From an uncultured Ruminococcus sp. (GTDB lineage: Bacteria > Bacillota_A > Clostridia > Oscillospirales > Acutalibacteraceae), in NCBI GenBank assembly GCA_902798605.1, contig CADBXH010000032.1, positions 1 to 15,815 on the forward strand: 15,815 nt of DNA. Direction: 5' to 3'. The notes beneath the pieces were generated by a model. That model saw nothing but the letters and a program-made list of their open reading frames with translations, was not told where the DNA came from and ran no database searches. Positions within the stretch are counted from its first letter, which is position 1, and each line of letters starts with the position of its first letter. This document shows, one piece after another, positions 1 through 7,544 of this stretch. The translations under genes were made by a program, and so were the position numbers.

Positions 1-2155
1 CAACCTTGCGCGCGGAGACCTTTACTGGCAGGGCACCTCGCTCATGCTTTTGCCGGGCGGCGTTCAGCCCTTCTACGGCGACGAAACTAACCGTCCGACA
101 GTACCGGGCATGTCATTCGACGGCCACGGCGGCAGCGGTCACTCGCTGCGCAGCGACATGAACTGGTCAACCATCGATCAGGGCGTTTTGACGCACTGGC
201 AGAAGGTCGGCTCCTTCCGCAATAACCATGTTGCTGTCGGCGCGGGCAGCCACCGTCAGATATCGGCGTATAATGCCGCTACCGGCTACACCTTTGAACG
301 CACCTATGACGACGGCTATGTTTCCGACGCCGTTATCTGCACCATCGGCGCTCCCGCGAACACCGATATCTCGGTGAATGTTTCCTCAATGTTCGGCAAC
401 GGCAAGACCGTCACCAACGAATACGACGGCACCACCGCTGTTGTGCAGAACGGCAAGGCGACCTTTAATTCAGGCGCACACGGCGTTATCCTGATCTCGG
501 GTCCGATGTCCAGCATCCAAATGGCGCTCAAGGGCGGCAAGACTGCCTTTTATGACAGCCAGACCGTGACCTTAAGCCTGCGCGGCGCCGACTATGCGAT
601 GGTTTCCGTCAACGGCGGCACTCCTTTCCGCGCTGTTGACGGTCAGAGCTTCGCGATCGGCGAGGAAGTCGGCTTAGGCGAATCCTTCGACGTCGTTCTT
701 ACCGCTTCAAACGGTGAGGATACCGCCGAAATGACTTACACCTTCAAGAAAAAAGACCCGACAGCGGTCACCCGCATTTATTTTGACAATTCCGCTTACA
801 ATTGGTCGAAAGTCAACGCCTATATCTACGACGAATCCGGCGCGTCTGTTGTCGAAAACGCGGCATGGCCGGGCTTAGAGATGGAACGCGACAGCGAGAC
901 CGGCTACTATGTTTACGAGGTAGAGGATGAATTGGTCGGTAACGGCGCAGTCGTATTCAACAACGGCACTTCGCAGTATCCCGCCGAGGGCGTAAGACTT
1001 GACATCGGCAGCGACGACATGATCCTGCTCAACGGCACGCAATGGGTCGTTTACGACGGTCAGATTCCCGAGCCCACCGATCCTCCGGCTCCCGGCACAA
1101 CCAGAACCATTTATCTCGACAACAGCAGCATGGGCTGCAGCAATCCCTGCATTTATGTCTGGAAAAACAACACCACCGAATGTCCCGTTCAGTGGCCGGG
1201 CACCGCGATGACTCCGGCTCCCGAGATGGGAAGCAACTTCTATAAATACACCTGCGACGCGAAGTACGACTGCTGCATCTTCCTTGACGGCAGCAGCAAA
1301 AAGACCGACGATATCAAGAATATCCCGTATCTTTCCGCAGTTTACAACGGCTCTTGGAGCGAGGTGAAGCAGGACGATACCACTCCCACACAGCCTACCG
1401 ATCCTACCGTTCCGACTGATCCGACCCAGCCCACTGATCCCACACAGCCTACTGATCCCACACAGCCTACTGATCCCACACAGCCTACCGATCCCATTCC
1501 CACAGGCGATCCTCTTACGATCACAGCGAACTCAAACTACTTCCCGAGCAAGACCTTCACAAACTCCAACGGCGAGCAGTACATCACCGTTGACTACAAG
1601 CTCAAGTCTACCGCTCCTCTTGTAAACTCACAGTGGGAGCTCAGCTACGACACATCTAAGCTTGAATTCGTTTCGGCTACAATGCCCAACGTTGATAACT
1701 TCGCTTATGACGAGGCGACAGCAGGTCTTGTAAAGGGTAACTTTACAACGCTTAACTTCGCCAACTTCTCAACCGAAAAGGACTTTGTAAAGGCGACTTT
1801 TAAGATCCTCGGCTCGGGCACGACAACGACCAACTTCAATGTCAAGGTGCTCGGCGTAAGGTACGGCGGAACTAATAAGTATCCCGTTGACAACGGCACT
1901 TCGCAGACCGTATCGGGCGTTACCGTTACAAAGAACACCGTAATCTCGGGCAATAACGTAATGCTCGGCGACGTTGACGGCAACGGCATTATCACGGTCG
2001 CGGACGCTACTCTTGTTCAGAAGCACGCGGCAGAGATGATCGAACTCGAGGGCAGCGCTCTTGCGGCAGCAGATACCAACCACGACGGTATCGTGTCCGT
2101 AGCCGACGCAACGCTTATCCAACAGTACGCGGCTGAGATGATAGACGAATTTTAA
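1..2155 (+). CDS. GH13 alpha-amylase with starch-binding, cohesin-like and dockerin modules (5' end outside window)
   Basis: This is the C-terminal 717 or so residues of a secreted starch-degrading enzyme; the frame is open to the window edge, so the start and catalytic acids lie upstream. The first residues (LYWQGTSLMLLPGGVQPFYGDET) match the last strand and helix region of a GH13 barrel. Then follow an amylase C-terminal beta domain (to about 500), a beta-sandwich-like segment (about 500-755), two CBM26-like starch-binding modules (about 767-1060 and 1100-1369; each opens with R-x-I-Y-F/L-D-N and has a WPG motif), a TQPTDP-repeat linker (1391-1498), a cohesin-like beta domain (about 1507-1940; SYDTSKLEFVSA) and a type I dockerin (1961-2152) with two calcium loops, DVDGNGIITVAD and DTNHDGIVSVAD. 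The order resembles the Ruminococcus bromii amylosome amylase that carries both cohesin and dockerin, as I recall it. The protein is probably extracellular. Family assignment is secure; the cohesin identity is less so. Confidence 0.88.
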   Translation, partial: NLARGDLYWQGTSLMLLPGGVQPFYGDETNRPTVPGMSFDGHGGSGHSLRSDMNWSTIDQGVLTHWQKVGSFRNNHVAVGAGSHRQISAYNAATGYTFERTYDDGYVSDAVICTIGAPANTDISVNVSSMFGNGKTVTNEYDGTTAVVQNGKATFNSGAHGVILISGPMSSIQMALKGGKTAFYDSQTVTLSLRGADYAMVSVNGGTPFRAVDGQSFAIGEEVGLGESFDVVLTASNGEDTAEMTYTFKKKDPTAVTRIYFDNSAYNWSKVNAYIYDESGASVVENAAWPGLEMERDSETGYYVYEVEDELVGNGAVVFNNGTSQYPAEGVRLDIGSDDMILLNGTQWVVYDGQIPEPTDPPAPGTTRTIYLDNSSMGCSNPCIYVWKNNTTECPVQWPGTAMTPAPEMGSNFYKYTCDAKYDCCIFLDGSSKKTDDIKNIPYLSAVYNGSWSEVKQDDTTPTQPTDPTVPTDPTQPTDPTQPTDPTQPTDPTQPTDPIPTGDPLTITANSNYFPSKTFTNSNGEQYITVDYKLKSTAPLVNSQWELSYDTSKLEFVSATMPNVDNFAYDEATAGLVKGNFTTLNFANFSTEKDFVKATFKILGSGTTTTNFNVKVLGVRYGGTNKYPVDNGTSQTVSGVTVTKNTVISGNNVMLGDVDGNGIITVADATLVQKHAAEMIELEGSALAAADTNHDGIVSVADATLIQQYAAEMIDEF
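1391..1498 (+). repeat. 18-bp tandem repeat coding a TQPTDP linker
   Basis: Six consecutive 18-base units encode the Thr/Pro/Asp-rich linker between the starch-binding modules and the cohesin-like domain. Units 3 to 5 (1427-1480) are nearly identical, of the form CAGCCTACTGATCCCACA; the outer units are diverged. Such linkers are usually flexible spacers and the repeat number can change by slippage. Confidence 0.9.
1961..2152 (+). other. Type I dockerin module (part of the amylase)
   Basis: Two copies of an EF-hand-like calcium loop followed by a helix: GDVDGNGIITVADATLVQKHAAEM and, 36 residues later, DTNHDGIVSVADATLIQQYAAEM. The second copy is nearly a duplicate of the first, with ADATL in both helices. 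Dockerins bind cohesins on scaffoldins, so the enzyme is probably assembled into a cell-surface or secreted complex. Confidence 0.9.
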
Positions 2156-2185
2156 GTCAATTAACGATTAACAATTAACAATTTT

Positions 2186-2209
2186 GAGGCTGACCAAACG
2201 GTCAGCCTC
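2186..2209. terminator. Left copy of a palindromic terminator split by the IS
   Basis: The sequence is a perfect 10-bp stem, GAGGCTGACC and GGTCAGCCTC, around the loop AAAC, 30 bases after the amylase stop. Here it is followed by CAGTCTG, not by a T run, because the IS begins inside it. Joining the left half to the right flank at 3824 rebuilds a stem ending in TTTT, which would be a good terminator for the amylase gene. The outer arm (2186-2195) is inferred to be target DNA and the inner arm the IS end. Confidence 0.7.
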
Positions 2210-2219
2210 AGTCTGTAGA

Positions 2220-2256
2220 AAAACCCGAAATTCAGGAGAACTGGATTTCGGGTTTT
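2220..2256. terminator. Terminator-like hairpin at the left end of the IS
   Basis: A 16-bp stem, AAAACCCGAAATTCAG against CTGGATTTCGGGTTTT with one G-T wobble, closes a GAGAA loop. T runs follow on both strands, so it could stop the transposase transcript (whose original stop codon at 2232 lies inside it) and also transcripts arriving from the amylase gene. Confidence 0.85.
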
Positions 2257-3737
2257 ACTTGTTTCATAATCAAAGTTGCCAAACACGAAAACGCAGAGGA
2301 AAAGTTATCATAGTATTCCCTTCGCTTCCTATCAAAATCTTTGTGTATCGCGTATTTTTTCAAATTCATGGCAGCAAACTTAAGCTTGACCCAATTTCTC
2401 ACTGCTGTCAAGCCTCTGTACGGAGTGTAACGCATTGCGTGTTTTTCTTTTGCGTCCGCGAATACTCTCTCGATTTTCTCTTTTCATTCTTTGTACAACT
2501 CCGCGTATTCGGGTGTATGCCTAATATCCTCGGCAAGTTCCACATAGTCGTGCCAGATATGCTTGGTCACGATTTTTACGCAATCCTTTGAAGCTGTGCA
2601 AAGATGTCTTGTCGGGCAATTCATACATATATGCGGATCGCTTTTGTATTCACGATAACCGTCGCGGTTTGTTGTGGAATATTTCAGCATTTGGTTTGCA
2701 GGACAAATCACCGCGTCATAAAACTCATCGTAAACGTATTCATACCAAGGGTGATTGCCCTTCTTTGTCATCGGTCTTTTGTAGGCGGTAGACAATACTC
2801 TGCCGTCGTCAAATACCTTCTTGCAAATGTGCGGTGTTTTGTATGCGCTGTCTGCTACGATTGTTTCTACTTCGGGATACTTTTCTACTACTTCGTCATA
2901 TACATCATCAAAAGCTACGCTGTCATGAACATTGCCCGGGGTTACTTCTACGCCTACCACATAACCGTTTTTCTCGCAGGCTGTATGCGCTTCATACGCG
3001 AACTGCCTCTTGTGTTCGCCTTTTACGAACAGTCCGCTTTCGGGATCGGTCGTGCTTTTGGTGACCTCTTTCATTTTTTCTTCTTTCTTGCGGCGTTTCA
3101 GCTTCTTCTTTGAGGTGTTGTTTTTCTTTTGCTGATTCTTCGATTTAGGCGGCTTTTGTTCATCATCAAACGGCTTTTTACCGTGCGCTTCGCGGTCTGC
3201 GTTGATTTCTTCGAGCAGTTCTTCCGCGTATCTTTTTGCTGCGACCGGCACCTGCTCCTTGATTTTCTTGTTTTTGTTGGCGTTCGCTTTGATGTGTGTT
3301 CCGTCTATGAATACAGCTTCCGGATTCAAATAGCCTTCATTCGCGATTTCGTCAAGTATCCAGTTAAATATCTTGTCAACGGTTTCCTCGTTAAAGCGAT
3401 GACGGAAATTGTAGCTCAATGTGGAAAAGTGCGGCGTTGGTTCATTGATCGCGTAGCCTAAAAACCATCGATAGGCGATATTTAATGATACTTCATCAGC
3501 TACACGGCGAAGTGATCTTATGCCGTACAGATGTTGAATGAGAACCATCTTGAACAGGATAACCGGGTCAATACTCGGTCTGCCGTTGTCGGTGCAATAC
3601 AAGTCCTCTACAAAATCGTAGATATTCTTAAAGTCTACCGCGCTCTCGATTTTGCGCAGCAAATGGCTTTGCGGCACTAAATCTTCTATGCATATGATTT
3701 CGACTTGGTTTCTGTTTTATACATTCTTTTCCAACAT
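2232..3737 (-). pseudogene. IS1182-family DDE transposase, interrupted by two in-frame stops
   Basis: The original start is probably the ATG at 3737-3735, preceded by GGTGATAG and a TATAAT -10 box. Codon 7 is TAA (3719-3717) and codon 418 is TGA (2486-2484); between and after them the same frame continues with family-like sequence to a stop at 2232, about 500 codons in all. The N-terminal part reads NRNQVEIICIEDLVPQSHLLRKIE, typical of IS1182-type proteins. The first two acidic catalytic residues are visible as FIDGTHIK (near 3305) and VADSAYKTP (near 2852). The third, the Glu of KEKIERVFADAKEKH, lies after the TGA. The longest uninterrupted part, 3677 to 2484, would start only at an internal GTG and lacks that Glu. 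TGA most simply replaced an Arg codon (CGA to TGA). I infer that the gene makes no active transposase. Confidence 0.87.
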
Positions 3738-3753
3738 TTCTATCACCAAGTCT

Positions 3754-3759
3754 ATTATA
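3754..3759 (-). promoter_or_regulatory. -10 box of the transposase promoter
   Basis: On the - strand the sequence reads TATAAT, 16 bases before the probable transposase ATG at 3737. No good -35 box is seen at the usual spacing, because that position is occupied by the IS right-end hairpin arm. It would be a weak promoter at best. Confidence 0.5.
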
Positions 3760-3772
3760 CCACATCTAAAGC

Positions 3773-3800
3773 AAAAAGCCCAGCTTTCGCTGAGCTTTTT
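3773..3800. terminator. Terminator-like hairpin at the right end of the IS
   Basis: The 8-bp stem AGCCCAGC and GCTGAGCT with a TTTC loop (GAAA on the - strand) has an A run before and a T run after, so it can terminate in both directions. It lies between the IS end and the transposase promoter, where it would shield the transposase from transcripts entering from the hydF side. Confidence 0.8.
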
Positions 3801-3809
3801 CGACAAACT

Positions 3810-3835
3810 GAGGCTGACCAAACGGTCAGCCTTTT
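3810..3835 (+). terminator. Right copy of the palindromic terminator split by the IS
   Basis: The stem GAGGCTGACC / GGTCAGCCTT with the loop AAAC is followed by TTTC on the + strand. It lies just beyond the stop of hydF (3844), so before the insertion one palindrome would have separated the convergent amylase and hydF genes. The T run serves + strand (amylase) transcripts; for hydF the following bases are not T-rich. Confidence 0.65.
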
Positions 3836-3843
3836 CTAATGTT

Positions 3844-5031
3844 TTATATAAGCTTTTGCAAATCGGGGAACACGCTCAAGGTTCGCTTTAATATCCCCTG
3901 CATATACGCGATCGCTGTGCCGTAGTTTGTGAACGGTACGCCGCTGTCCTCCGCGAATTTGCGGCGGTAGCTGACCTCTTTTTCGTTGAGCATACAGCCG
4001 CCGCAGTGGATTATCAGCTTGTAGGGCGAGAGGTCGTCCGGGAAGCCCTTGCCCGACACGGTTTCTATTATAATGTCCTTTTGCGTGCGGGTTTTTAGCC
4101 AGCGGGGTATCTTTACCGTGCCGATGTCGTCGCACTGGCGGTGGTGGGTACAGCCCTCGGCGATCAAAATCTTGTCGCCGTCATTGAGGCTGTCGATCGC
4201 CGCCGCTCCCCTTACCGCGGTCTCGAGAAAACCCTTGTAGCGCGCCATTAATATTGAAAAGGACGTCAGAGGAACAGTATCGGGTACGATGTCCTTGACC
4301 TTGTTGAACACCTGACTGTCGGTTATCACGAGCTTTGGCTTGGCGCCGACTGTGCCGAGTAGTGCTTCGAGCTCGGTGTCGCGCACCACTAGAGCGGACG
4401 CGCCCGAATCAAGGATATCGCGGATCGTCTGCTGCTGAGGCAGGATAAGCCTGCCCTTGGGAGCCGCGGTGTCGATCGGGATAACGAGCACAACAAGGTC
4501 GCCCACGCTTACCAAATCGGAGCAAATAACGCGGCTGTTCTCGGTTTTGCCGAGCCGCGCGATAGTTTCTTTAAGCCGGTTTATGTTGATGTTTTCAGTC
4601 GCGCTGACGGCGAGCCCGTCGTCAAAGCGCCTGTCCGTCAGATCGCACTTGTTGTAGGCGATGACGTGCGGAATGTTCTTTGACTTGAATATCCCGACAA
4701 GCTCATTGTCCGCCGCTGTCTTGCCGACGGTGGAGTCGACTATCAGCACAGCGACATCAACGCGGTTGAGCACTTCTTTTGTACGCTTTACGCGCTGCTC
4801 TCCCAACGCTCCCTCATCGTCAAAGCCGGGGGTGTCGATTATCACGACCGGCCCCATCGGCAGGAGCTCCATGGTCTTTGTAACGGGGTCGGTGGTCGTG
4901 CCCTTTACGTCCGACACGACCGATATCTGTTGGTTGGTCACGGCGTTCACAACGCTCGATTTGCCCGCGTTGCGCCTTCCGAAAAATCCGATGTGTACCC
5001 GCTCGGAAACGGGTGTTGAGTTGAGGCTCAT
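3844..5031 (-). CDS. hydF: [FeFe]-hydrogenase maturation GTPase HydF
   Basis: HydF is the scaffold and carrier on which the 2Fe subcluster of the H-cluster is assembled before transfer to the apo-hydrogenase. The 395-residue length is normal. The N-terminal GTPase domain shows the P-loop GRRNAGKS (residues 18-25), DTPG (66-69) and NKCD (127-130). The C-terminal domain shows the iron-sulfur ligand pattern C294-x-H296 then H342-C343-x-x-C346, as in the family. The ATG has an AGGGGGT ribosome site 5 bases upstream, and the gene starts 17 bases after the hydG stop, so it is the last gene of the maturase operon. It is cytoplasmic. Nothing looks broken. Confidence 0.96.
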   Translation of the reverse strand: MSLNSTPVSERVHIGFFGRRNAGKSSVVNAVTNQQISVVSDVKGTTTDPVTKTMELLPMGPVVIIDTPGFDDEGALGEQRVKRTKEVLNRVDVAVLIVDSTVGKTAADNELVGIFKSKNIPHVIAYNKCDLTDRRFDDGLAVSATENININRLKETIARLGKTENSRVICSDLVSVGDLVVLVIPIDTAAPKGRLILPQQQTIRDILDSGASALVVRDTELEALLGTVGAKPKLVITDSQVFNKVKDIVPDTVPLTSFSILMARYKGFLETAVRGAAAIDSLNDGDKILIAEGCTHHRQCDDIGTVKIPRWLKTRTQKDIIIETVSGKGFPDDLSPYKLIIHCGGCMLNEKEVSYRRKFAEDSGVPFTNYGTAIAYMQGILKRTLSVFPDLQKLI

Positions 5032-5048
5032 TTTATACCCCCTATATA

Positions 5049-6476
5049 TTAGAAACGGAAGTCGCGTTTTCCGTCCTTCTTTATCTCCTCAATGTACTTG
5101 CGCGCGATCTCGCGCACCTTTTCCTTGGGTATGTTGAGGAGCTCTTTTTCTATGACTTTTTCGCCGAGCTCGCGGGTCTCGGGGCTCGCGTAGTCGACAA
5201 GATATTCCTCGAGCGTCATAAGCGCGTTGGGGTGGCAGCAGTTTTGGATCTGTCCGCTTTTGCACAGCGACATAAAGCGGTCGCCGGTTCTGCCCTCGCG
5301 GTAGCAGGCGGTGCAGAATGACGGAATGTAGCCGAGCTCCATAAGCCAGCGCACTACCTCATCGAGCGTGCGGCGGTCGGAGACGTCAAACTGGGCTGAA
5401 TTCTCCTCCTCGTCCTCTTCCTCGGCGTAACCGCCGACGCTGGTGCGCGACGCTCCGCTAATCTGTGAGATACCGAGGCGCAGAGCCTTTTGGCGGACGC
5501 TCTTGCTCTCGCGGGTCGAGATTATCATGCCCGTGTACGGAACGGCGATGCGGATGATCGCGATGATTTTGGCGAAGGTCTCGTCGTCTATTCCGTTGTC
5601 AAATTCCTCGGGGTCGATGTCATCTGCGGGCTGGATCCTCGGCACGCTGATCGTGTGAGGGCCGACGCCGTGAACCGCCTCGAGGTGCTCGGCGTGCATA
5701 AGAAGTCCCGCGAGCTCGTAGCGGTAAAGCTCAAGTCCGAAGAGAACGCCGAGACCGACATCGTCAATACCGCCCTGCATAGCGCGGTCCATAGCCTCGG
5801 TGTGGTAATCGTAGTTGTGCTTGGGTCCTGTGGGGTGAAGCTCCTCGTAACTCTTCTTGTTATATGTCTCCTGGAACAGAATGTAGGTTCCTATACCCGC
5901 ATCGTGGAGCTTTTGGTAGTTCTCGACCGTGGTGGCGGCTATGTTTACATTGACGCGGCGGATCGCGCCGTTTTTGTGCTTGATAGAGTAGATAGTCTTG
6001 ATGCAGTCGAGGATATACTCTATCGGGTTGTTGACAGGGTCCTCGCCTGCTTCGATAGCAAGGCGCTTGTGACCCATATCCTGAAGCGCGATGACCTCTG
6101 CCTTTACCTCCTCCTGAGTCAGCTTTTTGCGGCAGATGTGCTTGTTTTTGTAGTGATAGGGGCAGTAAACGCAGCCGTTCACGCAGTAGTTTGAAAGGTA
6201 AAGCGGCGCAAACATTACTATACGGTCGCCGTAAAAGTCTTTTTTGATCTGCTCGGCAAGGGCGTAGATCTCCTTGATCTTTTCCTCGTCCTCGCAGGCG
6301 AGCAGCACGCTTGCCTCGCGGTGGCTGAGTCCTTTTCTGAGCTTTGCCTTTTCTATTATAGAGTCGATAAGCTCCATATTATCTTTGTTTTCATCGGCGT
6401 ATTTGAGGGTATCGACGATTTCTGCGTCGTTGATGAACTCCTCAGCCTTTAGTGATTTTGGGTCGTAGATTGCCAT
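5049..6476 (-). CDS. hydG: [FeFe]-hydrogenase H-cluster radical SAM maturase HydG (tyrosine lyase)
   Basis: HydG splits tyrosine to p-cresol and dehydroglycine and supplies the CO and cyanide ligands of the H-cluster as an Fe(CO)2(CN) synthon. The start is taken at MAIYDPKS (ATG 6476), which has AAGGAG 7 bases upstream; a longer reading frame to 6578 would run into hydE and has no ribosome site in evidence. The protein is 475 residues. The radical SAM cluster motif is C98-x3-C102-x2-C105 (YCVNGCVYC). The C-terminal auxiliary cluster motif is C388-x2-C391 with C414, the CX2CX22C pattern special to HydG. An acidic stretch (EEEDEEE, near residue 355) lies before the C-terminal domain. The gene begins 26 bases after hydE ends. 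Confidence 0.97.
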   Translation of the reverse strand: MAIYDPKSLKAEEFINDAEIVDTLKYADENKDNMELIDSIIEKAKLRKGLSHREASVLLACEDEEKIKEIYALAEQIKKDFYGDRIVMFAPLYLSNYCVNGCVYCPYHYKNKHICRKKLTQEEVKAEVIALQDMGHKRLAIEAGEDPVNNPIEYILDCIKTIYSIKHKNGAIRRVNVNIAATTVENYQKLHDAGIGTYILFQETYNKKSYEELHPTGPKHNYDYHTEAMDRAMQGGIDDVGLGVLFGLELYRYELAGLLMHAEHLEAVHGVGPHTISVPRIQPADDIDPEEFDNGIDDETFAKIIAIIRIAVPYTGMIISTRESKSVRQKALRLGISQISGASRTSVGGYAEEEDEEENSAQFDVSDRRTLDEVVRWLMELGYIPSFCTACYREGRTGDRFMSLCKSGQIQNCCHPNALMTLEEYLVDYASPETRELGEKVIEKELLNIPKEKVREIARKYIEEIKKDGKRDFRF

Positions 6477-6483
6477 ATTTATT

Positions 6484-6489
6484 CTCCTT
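6484..6489 (-). promoter_or_regulatory. Ribosome binding site that sets the hydG start
   Basis: AAGGAG on the - strand lies 7 bases before the ATG of MAIYDPKS at 6476. It decides this start over the longer in-frame ATG at 6578. Confidence 0.85.
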
Positions 6490-6502
6490 AAAATTACATT
6501 TA

Positions 6503-7543
6503 TTATTTGTAATCGCCGCGGTCGGTGACGATGTTGTATCCAATTGAATTCATCCTGCGCGAAAGGCAGCGTATACATTCCGCCGCTTCATCGCCCGTGC
6601 AGATCTTGTTGTCGTAAAGCGAATAATCCGCCCTGTGCTCCTTTGGCGAGAGGTTGGGCATTACAACGTTCGCTCCGTGCAAGATACCGAGCTCCCTGCC
6701 CCTTGGGTCGATAGTACCGAGCGCGGTCGTAGCGGGCAGTAAGATTTTTGGGTGCATCAGCCTGATGAGCGACAGCAAAATGAGCGTCATTCTTAAACTG
6801 CCGTGAGGCTTGTCCGCAAAAACCGTATCCCTGTGCGGAACAAACGGACCGATACCGCACATCTGCGGCTTTAGTTCCTTAATAAAAAGCAGGTCGTTTG
6901 CCAAGTCCTCACACGTCTGGAACGGCGAGCCTACCATAAAGCCCGCGCCCGTCTGAAAGCCGACCTCCTTTAACTCATAGAGCGATCGGATCCGGTTTTC
7001 GTAGCTCAGTTCGGGCGGGTGGAGCTTTTTGTAGTGTTCGGGGTTCGCCGTCTCGTGGCGCAAAAGGTACCTGTCCGCGCCCGCGTCATACAGCCTTTTA
7101 AAGCTCTCTTTACCGCGCTCGCCGAGCGACAGAGTGATCGCGCAATCGGGGTATTTTGACTTTACCGCTCCGATTATATCGCACATCACCTCATCGGTAA
7201 AATACGGATCCTCGCCGCCCTGCATTACGAACGTCCTGAAACCGAGCTCGTAACCTATGTCGCAGCATTTTAAAATCTGCTCCTTTGTCAGGCGGTAGCG
7301 CACTGCGTTTTTGTTTGAACGGCGTATGCCGCAGTAAAGGCAGTCGTTTTTGCAGTAGCTTGAAAGCTCGATCAGACCGCGGATATAGATATCCTTGCGG
7401 AAGTTCATAATAGCCGTGACCTGAGCCTTGCGCCGCAGGATCTGAACTTCATCATCGGTTATATTTTCGAGCAGAAAAACAAGCTCTTCTTTTGTTGCCG
7501 TCTGCTCTTTTTTCAGTTTTTCTATGATGTTGATTACTTCCAT
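6503..7543 (-). CDS. hydE: [FeFe]-hydrogenase H-cluster radical SAM maturase HydE
   Basis: HydE is a radical SAM enzyme of H-cluster assembly; current models have it act on the HydG synthon to help build the diiron azadithiolate centre. The protein is 346 residues, normal for the family. The cluster motif is C64-x3-C68-x2-C71 (SYCKNDCLYCGIRRSN), followed by the RYRLT and MQGGEDP segments seen in HydE. The ATG is one base after the stop of the upstream regulator gene, with AAAGG as a modest ribosome site inside that gene's end, so translation is probably coupled. Confidence 0.96.
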   Translation of the reverse strand: MEVINIIEKLKKEQTATKEELVFLLENITDDEVQILRRKAQVTAIMNFRKDIYIRGLIELSSYCKNDCLYCGIRRSNKNAVRYRLTKEQILKCCDIGYELGFRTFVMQGGEDPYFTDEVMCDIIGAVKSKYPDCAITLSLGERGKESFKRLYDAGADRYLLRHETANPEHYKKLHPPELSYENRIRSLYELKEVGFQTGAGFMVGSPFQTCEDLANDLLFIKELKPQMCGIGPFVPHRDTVFADKPHGSLRMTLILLSLIRLMHPKILLPATTALGTIDPRGRELGILHGANVVMPNLSPKEHRADYSLYDNKICTGDEAAECIRCLSRRMNSIGYNIVTDRGDYK

Positions 7544-7544
7544 A

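Larger units (their letters stand above)
2200..3819 (-). mobile_element. IS1182-like insertion sequence, 1620 bp, probably inactive
   Basis: The ends are inverted repeats: read inward, the left end starts GGTCAGCCTCAGTCTGTAG and the right end, on the other strand, starts GGTCAGCCTCAGTTTGTCG. Both continue GAAAAA-like, giving about 25 bases with two differences. The same 4 bases, AAAC, flank the element (2196-2199 and 3820-3823), which fits a 4-bp target duplication. The element holds one transposase gene on the - strand, a -10 box before it, and a terminator-like hairpin inside each end. Exact ends are uncertain because the target palindrome resembles the IS tip. Confidence 0.8.

Noticed and set aside
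1342..1524. Gly/Val repeat protein on the - strand opposite the linker
   Set aside because: It is only the reverse reading of the 18-bp TQPTDP repeat and has no ribosome site or family likeness.
2156..2185. Short direct repeats TTAACGA / TTAACAA after the amylase stop
   Set aside because: The repeats are only a few AT-rich bases and could be chance; no origin, operator or attachment-site pattern is seen.
2484..2486. Selenocysteine or programmed read-through at the transposase TGA
   Set aside because: Related transposases have a basic residue in this region, and a single CGA to TGA change explains it. A second stop at codon 7 makes simple decay more likely than recoding.
5490..6194. A 234-codon open frame on the + strand
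   Set aside because: It lies wholly antisense to hydG, has no family-like sequence, and follows from the codon use of the real gene. The same holds for the + strand frames at 2604-3113 (antisense to the transposase) and 4661-5137 (antisense to hydF).
6477..6578. Longer N-terminus for HydG beginning MYTLPFAQ
   Set aside because: It would overlap the end of hydE, and the AAGGAG at 6484-6489 is spaced correctly for the ATG at 6476, which matches the family start.
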